In this document: piece after piece, positions 50,001 to 62,000 of the stretch
Position numbering within the stretch: position 1 is the stretch's first letter
Layout: each line of letters begins with the position of its first letter
NCBI GenBank assembly: GCA_026929865.2
Contig: CM049416.1
Coordinates: forward strand, 8,205,001-8,269,000
Reading direction: 5' to 3'
Origin: Hyperoplus lanceolatus
Taxonomy: Eukaryota > Chordata > Actinopteri > Uranoscopiformes > Ammodytidae
DNA length: 64,000 nt
Notes under the pieces: generated by a model
Database searches by the model: none
The model's input: the letters and a program-made list of their open reading frames with translations, nothing else
Told to the model about the DNA's origin: nothing
Program-made: the position numbers and the translations under genes

Positions 50001-53000
50001 ACTGCAATCAGGTGTGTGTGCACTGATTGGCTGATTGAGCCCAGGTGTGAAGAGGTTATATCTGCCCTGAGACCCCAGTGCTCTGGGGCCGGTTTCCCGA
50101 TAACGTCCTCTCTTAGCGAGCTACGAAGACTCCTACGTTATGACTTACCAAAGTTGTTTACCTCTGTAGTCGTGGTTCCCGAACGGTGTCTTAGGAGAAA
50201 CACTCCTTACATCGTTCGTACACTGCTGAAATCGGTTGCTCCAAGTTCGATTATCCATTTCCTGTTCATTTCATGCGCAGCTGCATCTGTATGCTGTCTA
50301 ATCAAATCTACCCGTGCATTTCTAGTGTAATATAAAGTCATAAATTAGTTTGTTGAATCATCATCTGTCTTTTGGAACTCTTGTTTTATAATCAAAGTAT
50401 CTTTAAGAACACTAATCACGTTACTTGGTGGGTCAGTAATGAAACTGAAAGTAGATATAATATCGCCAATAACCTATATAAATAAACAGACGGCCCAAAC
50501 AGCGTCCAAATTAGCTAAAATCCTAAATACAATAAACAGTAACATGGCACACTTATTTTAAGGTAAACTTTAATTGATTATTCATTCATTTTTTCGCACG
50601 TTTACATGTTTTGAGGCGGAGGATCCGACGCACTCTGCCCGGGCGCAGCTGACAGCCGGTGTGGAACACAGTGCGGAGGTTCTAGTGTTACCATGTTGAA
50701 CATACTACCATAGCCTATACTAATTTAAAAAAATATATAGAAAATATAGAAACAGCGGAGGAGATGAAGATTATTTTCATTATGAATGACTTGTGGCAGT
50801 TCCATGCGCAACAGGGATGTGACTCGTGTCCGTTTTACGCATGGTGCTTTACGGAAGGAAATGTTCCTGGGCGGGGGTTTGTATCTCTGGCGATGCCACA
50901 GCGATCGCAGGGACTTTCACTTGTGTCATTAAACTTATACATCTGACTGTATTTCATATCACAGGGACACAGCGATGACTGTAGCCTATTTAATAACAAA
51001 CTGATAAAAACGATCCGACTGTAGGCTATGTATCACGTATAAAGTATTTTCATATTGAGGGACATCGCATCCATTCAGTTAATGCTGATTGTCAAGTCAG
51101 TTAGATGACTAAAAAGTAGGCTACTTGTTCATATAGTTTGAACACTTTGTGAATCAGAGTTAATGGTATTCTGCTAAAATATATAATAGCCTAATAGTAG
51201 GGAGGTTAAGTGACTTTTGACTTCAAGTCATGATGCAAAAGTCCCCTTTGGTATGGAAGTACCTTAGGGTCATATAAATACATTTATCCAAAGACACAAG
51301 TGAGATCACCCTTTTTTTTCTGAAATACACACCTTTTTCGAAAATGGTCGCGGAATGTTACAACAATACACAGTGCAATACACCAGAGCCCATATATTTG
51401 CTTCTGTTTTAGCTATGATGACAAACTTAGTGTCAAAATGTACATTGGTTTGGTCTAGAAATGCAATTTGATAGGTTTCAAGGCTAAAAAAGAAAAAATC
51501 TCCTTTTCTCCGGCTATTCTATTTTCCGCCATAGCCTAATTATGCATTTTGCATTATAACTCCTGAACCAAACATGATAACACATAACAGGTGACATCTA
51601 CCCCTATGTTTTCATGGTCAGGGATAACAATGATACCACATACAACATCAGAAATTGTTCAGGTCAATAGTTAAGGTTGAATTCATTGATTTTTGGAAAA
51701 TGATATTTTGTTTAGTAACCCACACATAGGCTTAGGTGTCTATAAAGGAGTATAGCAATTTCAATATTAAAACATATATTTTTGTCTGTTGTCTACACAA
51801 AGGGCCACATCCACTAAGAATGGATTGCACATGCTAATAGCTCGAGGCATTGCGGAGAAATAGTGGGTGCAATCTTCTCCGCTTTAGCACAGTATCCACA
51901 AAGTATATATTTATATACTGGCGCTAACACGCCCACAAAGTTTGACAGCTGGGCGATGTTTGCCCTTGTTTATCGTTTACTTGAGTAAGCTGGTTTTGAC
52001 GTTAAGGTGTAATCTGCAACAAGTTCTGTTTGCAGAGGAAGGGAACAATTTTGCACTGGATTTTGAATAGTCACTAATTTAAATACATTCAAATGGGACA
52101 AGCGCACCGTCTGCGCTGTCTGCTCGGCACGGCCATTTCATTGCAGTCTGCGTGCATTTCAGCCTTTGTGTGTCATCTGTGCCAAGGGTGCTATTTTTTC
52201 TCACATTTGCACCAGTTTAGCGGCCGAAAAAGCAGCTCAATCCTTTAGTGGATGTGGCCAAAAGAGTTCTGTACTGTCCAAATAGACTGGAAACTTTGTT
52301 TGACAAGAGATATGATGTTGAAAATGATTAATTAAGTAAATGATTAATCATTGGATAGGTCAATTATCAATGATATTATTAATTACTAAAACATGTAGGC
52401 CTAATGTTATTATTTGTCTCACAAAGGTCAGCATAGTATGATTAGGATGCATGGCACAGTGTGGTCTGGACACTCTCCATTGAAGCTCATTAAATATGTC
52501 AGAAAATTCTGAGCTACATTTCAATAGTTTTTTTTCTGATATGGGCGGGCCAGAGCCCTATGTATGGGGCTCTGGGGCGACCATAACCGGATGAGGACAG
52601 TGCTGTGCATGCCCCGTCGAAGCCGTGATAGTAAACATCAGAGATGGCTGCGGATATTTTGTTTGAGTTTGAGACTGCTTTGGCCTCGACCCTTCACGAT
52701 TTGGAAGACGGCACTCAAATCTTTCATTAGCAATAAAGAGCAATGTTCTGTTTTGCCGACCGAAGTGACTTGGGCAGCGTAGTTTTGGGGTCCGTTGCAC
52801 ATTTCATGGCTGGTGCTGAGTTGCAGGAGGAAATGGAGCTTTTCTATCTTTTCTTTTGACTAATATCAGTAATCTTTCCTGCATCTATGTGCAGTTGATG
52901 TGCAAGCTCCAGTTGGATCATCCAGATATTTACCAGAAATTTGAAACATTGGCGAACAGAACAAGCACATGGCGGATGCAAGGCGAGCATGCAACATGAA

Positions 53001-56000
53001 GGATACACTGATCTGAACTATCTCCAAGAAAGACACCATTTCTACTTGGATCCATTCTTGTGCAGTGTCTCTACTGGGGTCAATGCATACCTCTATGGAA
53101 TGTTGATGAGGGAAAGGTCATCCCAAACACCATTTTGGCCAGCATAGATGGACAGACTACTGCTGAGTACATTCAAGAAATGGGTTCAGGCGGTCAACAA
53201 CAGTAGAATGTGAAGATCGATTGTGGAGTAGTGCAGGTCAATCTTCGCCTACTTTTCCAGTGACTCACAATTGCTGCAAAAGGTTTACAGTAGCTTTGTC
53301 ATCATCCAGAACTGTTTGACACCTTCTTGTTGCGTCGACAGCCAGATAAGCCAATATTTGCAGATGCCATTTGGGCGCTCCACACACCTGACCTTCCAGG
53401 AGTCACAGGTCCATTTCAGTATTTGGGTTGTGAAGCACTTGTTCAGTCTAACTCGAGCACATAGATCAACATACAAAGCCATCAGTTAACCATACAGTAA
53501 ATATTTCAAAAGAAGGTATGGAGAGTCAGTTGTCGTGTTTCAGGTTATCAGGGCACATCCATCGAAGACATGGCACACTGTAGGCGCACACATGCCAGGA
53601 CCGGAGCAACTGTCACCATATGTGAGGACATGCTGATCTGCTCATAGTACAGAAAGTAGTGGAGTCCACCACAACAAACACCGTTCATTGGTGTTGATAC
53701 AGATCTGCTAGTCTTCTTCATTTACCACACCAACTTCCAGGTCTGATTTCAACAAGCTACAGTGTTTGACCCACAGTCAGAGAGAATGCTTTGCTGTGCC
53801 TTTATGATGGAAGACTGGGGAGGGACTTGAATCACTACAAGTGCTTTTGAGAGATGTACTCCAATGCGTCATATGACTATATCTGAATACATGGTTTGCA
53901 TTGAATTACGCCTTTGACGTTGCAGTATTACTGCTCTGGATGTGCTTTGAATTAATAGTACAGCTGTGCACCAATATTTTTATATTAAAGTTTGTGTTCA
54001 TCAGTGTGCACATTTATGTGAATTTGTGACAGTTTTGCATTCAAAAACATATTTGTGGTGATATAAAAGTGGTATTACATTTAATAATTTATTATTATGT
54101 CTTTAATAATGAACACAATTAAAGTTTATAAAACTTTACGCAAAGTTCATGCAGCATAAGCTACAAAATGATAAGGTCACGGCGAGGTTCTCAGATACTG
54201 TGATCATTTTCACAAAATCATTGAATTCACCATTAACTATTGACTTTAACTGTTTCTGATGTTGTAAGTGGTATCATTGTTATCCCTGACCATGAAAACA
54301 TAGGGGTAGATGTCACCTGAGGGGTATACTACGAAGCGAGATTAAGGGCTGAGCGAGGTCTGTTGAGTCTAAAGCGGTCTAAAGCCAGAGTTTTCAGTAT
54401 CACGAAAGGTGGCTCTCTTTCTACCTGGCTAGATCACCGTGGTAACAGAGGCTGCACGGCTAACCTGCCCAGACCAGTTTTTGTTCCAGAGTTTGAGTTT
54501 AAATTCGAGCGCTGCCCTTTAAGGAAACTACACCTTTTGAAATCCCGCGGAGGCGCGGACCTGACTATATTGTCTGAGCGATACTTCTCACTGAGTAAAC
54601 TAGTTAAATCAGTAAACGTATTGATCAGTAAGTTAATGAACGAAACGAGGCCGTGACATAAGGCTTACATTAGAGTGAACTGTAACAGCTTTTTGCCACA
54701 TGCATAGTTATTGATGCAGAAAATGTAAAATAGCCTAGACCTAGTCCTATGTATGCAGCGCCATGCTCTCACCTCAAATGATTTTACCTGGCGATCTACA
54801 CACACTGGCTCTTAATGAAGCGTTCTATAAAATCACAGGTTGTAGGCTAACATTATTTCACTGTAGGCTTCTTTCTTTTCATCAGTAGCGATTACAGTTG
54901 GGACGTGACAGGTGACAGCTGTCACAGTTCGGACATCGCTGCAGACTCGCAGGTTAAGTTTCTCACAGTAGATTCATATTTGTCCGGAAAATACAGACTA
55001 GCCTACAGGTTTTGTATCTAGGCTATTTATTTTTAATGGTATTTATAAGATGCAAATAAATGGCTATTAGCCTAAATCAAAATCAAAATTGTATTAATTT
55101 TGATGTGGCCCAAAACTAACGTGATTTTCCACATAGGCTATGCTATTCATTAGGGGACAGTGTCAGACTTAAATCAGATTCTTAAGTGTAGGATTATCAA
55201 CTAGGCTAAATGGTGTGTTTAAATCCGAGTTCAAGCTTTAATTGATTTCATTTAATGTCATTTATTTTACATATCGTTCTCCCTGCGAGAACGATCTGTA
55301 AAATAAATTAATCAATTCAGTAGCCCAGTTTTCTGACAACATTCCACTCTCTCCTTATTTGCAGTATGAGTTTTTTTTGGCTCTCTGTTTTCTGCTGTTC
55401 TGTGATCATTCAGACTGACAAACTCTTGTGAAGTCAGCGAAGTCAGCTGCTCGCAATCAGTCCGTTAGTGTAAAGTTAGCGGCACAAGATCAGTCCAGTC
55501 TGTGCGGAAGCAGAGTCAAATGACGGCCAAACGCCCCCTCTTACGGGGACGCGCACAGGGCCTGAAGCTGAAACCCTCGTTCAACATAAGAGGTTGATAA
55601 CTGCCTTTGTGATACCGATTAGCTCTGAGCGAGGGTATGTGTTATGTTGAACCAGATCAAAAAAAGAGAGCCGGGCTCTGTTGAGTTTGTTTCGTAGTAT
55701 ACCCCTCTGTTATGTGTTCTCATGATTGGTTCAGGAGTTATGATTCAAAATGCATAATTAAGCTATGGCGGAAAGTAAAATGGCCGCCTCGGCCGCCATG
55801 ATTCGATTACAAGATTGCTCAATATCTGCAAAGCTTCAGGGCCCTGAACTGTATAAGTTAACCAAGTTTCATGTTTTTTAATAAGGGTAAACAATTTGGC
55901 ACTTACCTCAACCATAAAACATAATTTTAGGAATCCGAAATGTGTGCATTTTACCCCCAATTGTTATGGGAGGGAGCAAAATATATATTTTTTTAGTCTT

Positions 56001-59000
56001 GAAACCTATTTAAATACATTCCTTGACCCATACAATGTACATTTTGACACTAAGTTTGTCATTATAGCTAAAACAGAAGCAAATATATGGGCTCTGGTGT
56101 ATTGCACTGTGTATTGTTGTAACATTCCGCGACCATTTTCGAAAAGGTGTGTATTTCAGAAAAAAAGGGTGATCTCACTTGTGTCTTTGGATAAATGTAT
56201 TTATATGACCCTAAGGTACTTCCATACCAAAGGGGACTTTTGCATCATGACTTGAAGTCAACGCCCTATTTTTTGCACTTAACCTCCCTACTATAAGCCT
56301 ACTTTAAATATACGTGATATACACTATACAGTTAGATCGTTTTGAACAGTTTGTTATTAAATACAGTCATCACTGTGTCCGTTTGATATGAAATACAGTT
56401 AGATTTGTTAGTAAAATGACACAAGTGAGAGCTGAAACATCCCTACGGTAGAGCTAAGAAGGCTCTGCGGGCGCTCCAGACCAACCTTACCAACGTATGA
56501 CGTACGAAAGAGATTCGTAGCAAAGAACGTTTCGGGAAACAGGCGAAACGTTAAGTAGGAACTCTACGTAGGGGTTACGAATGACGTAGCGTTAAGAAGG
56601 CTCGAAGAAGGCTTTGGGAAACCGGCCCCTGTGCTGCTCCTGAGTCAACAAATGCCGAAAAAGTGCGCCAGTCTCCATCCCAAAATAACTCTAAGGGCAA
56701 GTAAGTGTGATTATACACACAAGGGGAAATATTAAGACTCGTCGAGGCCTCCCCACGGTCTGCAGAGTCTACTCGTTTCCCTGCATACCGGGTTTTTGCA
56801 TTGAGGGGCACTGGCGAATGAAGTGACCTCCCCTGCCACAGTATAGACAGACCGGTGTCTGTTTATCCCACAAGGCTGTAGCCCATGCAAGGGCCTTGTC
56901 TGAAAGAAGGGATATTATATATGCGACCCGGGCTCGGTCTGTAAACATAGAGGGTCGTAACTCAAACACTAAACAGCATTAGGTTATAAATCCCTTACAC
57001 CTCCCTGGATGCCCGTCATAGCGGGCTGGGGTTGCCAGCTTGGTCTCCTGGACTACAAAAGGGTCATGGGGTGGAACTGGAGGTGCTTGGCCCAGGTGGC
57101 TGTAAACGGGCCAGTATCTCCCGCAGCATGCAGTCCTGCGAGGCCTGTTGCTCCACAATGGCACGTAGCGTTCGATCGTGTGAGCTCAATAGGGCTCCTT
57201 GAGCCAAAATTGCCTGTCTATGGACCTCTAAACTGTCCCCAGCAGCACTAGTGGGGCCCGCTGTGCCCTCCATTGGGCTGCTCATTCTGTGAAACTTGGC
57301 GTGGGGGGAGGGGGGGGGTTTGGGGCACAGGTGCGGACCCAGGGGTGTCTTAAAGTTATCCCCGGAGGGATAACCACAAAATCGCACAAGCGACAACAGG
57401 GGAGGGGGAGAAAACAAAAAGCACAAGGCTACCTTTTAATAACTAAACTAAAATGAGAACCAAACCACTGCTGCCAAGCAGCTGAACGAAAGACAAAAAC
57501 TTGAACAATTATTTTTTCTAACTCAGAGGGCACTCAGAGTGAACCTCTCACCATCGCTTAGAGCAAACAATGAGCAGCACAGAGCACTGGGGTCTCAGGG
57601 CAGATATAACCTCTTCACACCTGGGCTCAATCAGCCAATCAGTGCACACACACCTGATTGCAGTGAGTGAATCAGTTACCATTCTCACAGAGGCGAAACA
57701 CTCCGTTTCCTCACAGTTTGTTTGCTGGAAAATTTGTATTATAGATGCAACTTTAGATTTTTGCAGATTGGGTTGCACTCTCAACCCTGCCTCTCTCAAT
57801 GAGAGACCATGATTCACAACAGGGTCTATCAGTGTTGCCCTTACTGTATTTCATCAGACATTACAGCTCTATGTCTTCTAGGTCTTCCTCCACACATCCA
57901 CAATCTCACTGCCACTCTTCTACCTCCAACAACCTGTCGTCCTGGGTCCATTTCCCAAAAAATATATATTTTTGAGCTTTCCCTTTATACTGTATATATG
58001 TTCACTAACAAGTCTAAACAAGACATCTTAGTGTTTGAGTTGAAATTGCAATCCGCAATGTTTGAAAGGGATTGATTCTGTTTTGAATGTGTGGTTTACA
58101 GTTGTGGCAGCAGTGTAAAAAAAAAGTGCTGGAAATCCACATTATTGTGCAGGCTCTGGTTAAGCCATGAGATAGGTGTGTAGAGTTTTGAAGGTTGTGT
58201 ATAAGCAATGAAAAATGAGCTAAAACGAGCTACAGTTTGGTCCGAATGAACCGCTGCTCTGCATACTGTTGTTAGAGTTTTGCACTTGTCGTTCCAGTTG
58301 TGCCCACTTTGGTTTGGCAATCGTAAAAAACTATAACAGCTCAGCAGGATAGTACTATTTCTACTCTCTATGTTCGCTTTGCTTCGCTCATTGGTTGTTT
58401 GTCTATCCTCTTCCAGGTTTCCCTGGTGGAGACGAGATTGTGTGGATCAGTTCCCTCCTCTGGCAGAATCTGAAGTCCTCCTGCATCCACACTATTCACT
58501 ATTCATTTTTACTTTACTACTTCCATGTAAACATTTTGTCAATGATTGTATTCCTTTGTGATTTTCTATTATTTTCTGCACATGTTGACATCTATTGCAT
58601 GATGTCCGAAAGGGATCCCTTCCTCTTTTTTTCTCAATTTTTAAAATCCTGTCAATTGAGTTTTTTCTCAGTCGAACTAAGGTTCTATTGGCACAGGGTA
58701 TCAATACTGTACGGAATGTGAAGCCCACTGAGGCAAATGTCTAAGTGTGATTTTGGACTACACAAATAAAGCTGACAGGCTTTGTTGACCATGTTTCAGT
58801 AGTTGTTGAGTCAGCTATTGTTGATAATGTAGACGGTATTTTATATTTTTATTTAACTGATAACAGATGAAGGAGGTTGTAAATATCCATCCATCCATCC
58901 ATCTTCTACCGCTTGTCCCGTTAGGGGTCGCGGGGGTTGTAAATAGTGGTAAATTAATAGAAATTCATACGTATGGTTGTCCCTGGTGTAGTGTTTTCGA

Positions 59001-62000
59001 CGGGCGTCGTTGACCAGTATTCAGTGGTAGTTGAGGCAGCTGTAGTTGATGCTGTAAAGAGGTAGAGGTTATTTGATATTTTTGTATAACAAGTTATAGA
59101 TACATGAGGTTGTAAATACTGGTAAATTAATATAATTCATACGTATGGTTGTCCCTGGTGTAGTGATGGCCACGGGTGTCGTTGACCAGTATTCAGTGGT
59201 AGTTGAGGCAGCTGTCGTTGATAATGTAAAGAGGTAGAGGTTATTTGATTCATGTGTTTAACAAGTAATAGATACATGAGGTAGTAAATTGTGGTAAATT
59301 AATTGAATTCATACGTATGGTTGTCATTGGTGTAGTGCTGTAGACGGGCGTCGTTGAGTATGTGCGGTCAGTTGGGATAGCTGTAGTTGACAATGTAGAG
59401 GTGTAGACATTTTTGAATATTTTTATTTAACTGCTAATAGATACATGAGGGAGTAAATGTAGTGATAAATGAATTCAATTCATACTTACGACACTCAACT
59501 GTTCCATTTTCACAGCGGCTGAAAAGGGTTGTATAAGAGTGTCAAAAATATTCAATGGTCATTGTTAGTAATATTATGAACATATTTAGGCATATGAATG
59601 GCCCAACTTACCACCGTCTCACCACCTCTTGCCCAGGCGGGACAATACTGCCATTGAAATAACAGGTGCAGTTGCTCAATTTGGTGCATTCACCAGTATT
59701 TTCATCATAGTATGGCTCCTCCTTTGGACATCTGGGGTAGCAGCCTTGTCCAAGAATAAACATTTTGTTTATTTTATGGACACACATGGCTAGTGTATTA
59801 ATTAAGCCTACAACTTACTGTACAAAAAGCCTTCAATCTGATAAACTGATAAAACTGATAAAAAATAAATCACAAACTGAGTAACGTTAAGACATTATTT
59901 TCACTTTCTAGATTTAACTGATGATTACAATGAAGTTGATCTGTCAGATTTGATGGTATCTGGGAGCACTTACCTTCAAGCTTGTGAGTGTCATAGCCTT
60001 GGCAGGTCAGCATCTCACCGCAGGCTTCATAGTGCCAGCGACATTGGCCCTTCTTGTTGTAGTAGTCACAGTAGACCGCTAAGGTTTAAATGATAACATG
60101 TTAAGTTTTTTCACACTTTCTTATAGTTTATGTCTTGCAAGCTTTCAAGCCCTTCCTAAAAAGGAACAATCTAGATAAGCCACTCATGAACAATTATAGG
60201 CCCATATCACACCTCCCATTTCTAAGTAAAATCACTGGAAAAGCTCTGTTTTCAACTGCTAAATAACTTCTTAGCATTAAACAACTGTTTTGATGTCTTC
60301 CTGTCCGGAATTTGACCACACCACAGGACTGAGCCTGCTCTTGTTAAAGTAATCAATGTTAAAACAAAGACAGTGGTACATTTCATTATTAGTTTTACTG
60401 GATCTCAATGCTGCGTTCAACGTACAACATATGACTGGATCGACTTGCAACATGGTTGGGACTTTCTGGCACTGTATTAAACTGGCTTCAGTCGAGTAGG
60501 GGATAGACAATCCATAGGCAATTTCACATCTGAGTGAACAAACATTGCATGGGGGTTCCCAAGGTTCCATTCTGGGGCCTCTTCACTTTAACATCGTCAA
60601 GCTCCTGCTAGCTAAGATTACAAAAAAATTATCAATGATCGGCGGTGCCAATATTTTCTTCAACGATGACAAAACTGAAGTAATTGTTAAATTGTTACGA
60701 TATTGTTAAAAAACACAAATCAAACCAGAAATCTTGGTGTAGAGTCTTGTACCTTAATTTGAATAACCACATTCAGTCAATTACATAGTCAGCCTACTAC
60801 CGTCTTAAGAACGCATCAAGAATTAAAGGACTTGTGTCTCAGCAGGACTTTGAAAAACCTGTCCATGCATTAATGTCAAGTAGATTTGATTACTGTAACA
60901 GTGTCTTTGCAGGTCTTCATATTAAGATAATGTTTCTTCTCGAGTCCTCACTCAGACCAAAAAAGTGTTTAAAATCACTCCAGTTCTGAGGTTTGTACAC
61001 TGGTTTTGTGTCAGTCAAATAATTGATTTCAAAATACTGCTTTTAGTTCATAAAGCAATGAATGTTTGGGGGCACAGGCTCTCACGGTAATGTATAAATT
61101 ATTGGGCACAGCATTAACAAGATAACCGCAGAGCATGGTAGGCCACCGCCACAACCGCACGTGACGTCACCTCACCTTGCCTCACCTCACTTTCAGACGC
61201 GAACAATGGCAACTGCACTGGAACCTAAACTGAGTGTTACTTTCAGTTAAATGAAAAAGGAGCCCTAGCACATGTGTATGTGGTAAATGTGTTCTCTTCG
61301 TAACTTACGACACATTTCAGGTGTTCTCCAATTTACACACACATCCTGGTCACTGCAGGCCTCTGCATAGGCTGCCACAGCTGTGCAGAAGCCCAGGAAG
61401 TTCCCTTCAAAGTCACAGGAGCAGGACTCCAGCACACAGGCCGAGAAATAGGGCTCTGGATCCACCTGGGGTTTGCAAAATATTCAGAATATAACTTTAT
61501 ATAATAACACAACTTAGCTCGCTCAAGAATCGCTAACTCCACCTTTAACCTGAACTACAATCTAACCTCTGGCCCTGGTGTCAGTGGCATTCTAAATATT
61601 TAAAATCTTACTTTTGAGTGGCAATCTTTGAATGTGTCTCCTTTAAGGATCAAACAGCGCCGCTGGGCCCAGGATAAGCAGTAAGAATTGCGTTCACATT
61701 GAAACATTTCGGTGGTCACATCGGAGCAAGGAGGTGTAGAGGCTTTCCAGCTGTTGCCAAATGCCAGTGCACTGGACACCCCTAAAAGCAGATTTGTTTG
61801 TGTTATTTTCATCACCATGACCAAAGTGCTTCAGACAAATGAAAAGGAAGCCACTTTACCTCCTGGGCCACTTATCTGTAGATCATTCATCTCATTGCTG
61901 TCAAAATTCCCACATTGGCCACACACTTTGTTCTGCAGGAGAGATGGATTAAAAAGACAATTTGAAATGTATTAAATAGTTCCAAACTGTCACTTTAAAA

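Larger units (their letters stand above)
50096..56628. mobile_element. Long-TIR PIF/Harbinger-like element nested in the LTR fossil
   Basis: Termini GGGCCGGTTTCCCGA and inverse GGGAAACCGGCCC, flanked by the 3-bp duplication CTG (50093-50095 and 56629-56631). Beyond the termini, long inverted arms pair 50930-51720 with 54200-54319 plus 55710-56410 (for example CATTTATCCAAAGACACAAG and its inverse). The centre (about 52260-54190) is single copy. It contains no domain I recognise, although short open stretches exist (for example 52941-53147). Two smaller MITEs sit inside it. Confidence 0.8.
49950..57715 (-). mobile_element. Rearranged Ty3/gypsy-type LTR fossil
   Basis: Bounded by TGTGA...TCACA and the 5-bp duplication GTTTG (57716-57720; ATTTG on the left). 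An LTR start occurs at both ends but in inverted orientation: about 146 bp on plus at 49950-50095, and the fuller LTR on minus from 57715 down. Minus-strand remnants of gag (about 57290 down to 56770, CCHC knuckle [14 protein letters not shown]) and protease (FVDSGAAQG) follow. No reverse transcriptase or integrase was recognised. Very broken and partial, with many breaks; old, though younger than the mariner-type host. Confidence 0.75.
49437..58333. mobile_element. Mariner-type element, copy c, expanded by nested insertions
   Basis: TA lies at 49435-49436 and 58334-58335. Termini are CAGTTTTTTTTCGATCTCTAA and a decayed inverse. Its own sequence is only about 49437-49949 and 57716-58333, colinear with copy a at 28046-29195. 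The minus strand near 57730-57815 keeps a transposase N-terminal motif ([20 protein letters not shown]). It inserted into the second copy of the duplicated mucin intron. Confidence 0.85.

Noticed and set aside
52564-53147. Open frames in the centre of the Harbinger-like element as a captured gene
   Set aside because: No recognisable domain, no clear splice sites, and several frame interruptions; left as an open question in the findings.
48390-58728. Open frames with [15 protein letters not shown] and similar as a gene
   Set aside because: They lie in an interspersed repeat present twice in the duplicated mucin intron, with a LINE-like 3' tail.
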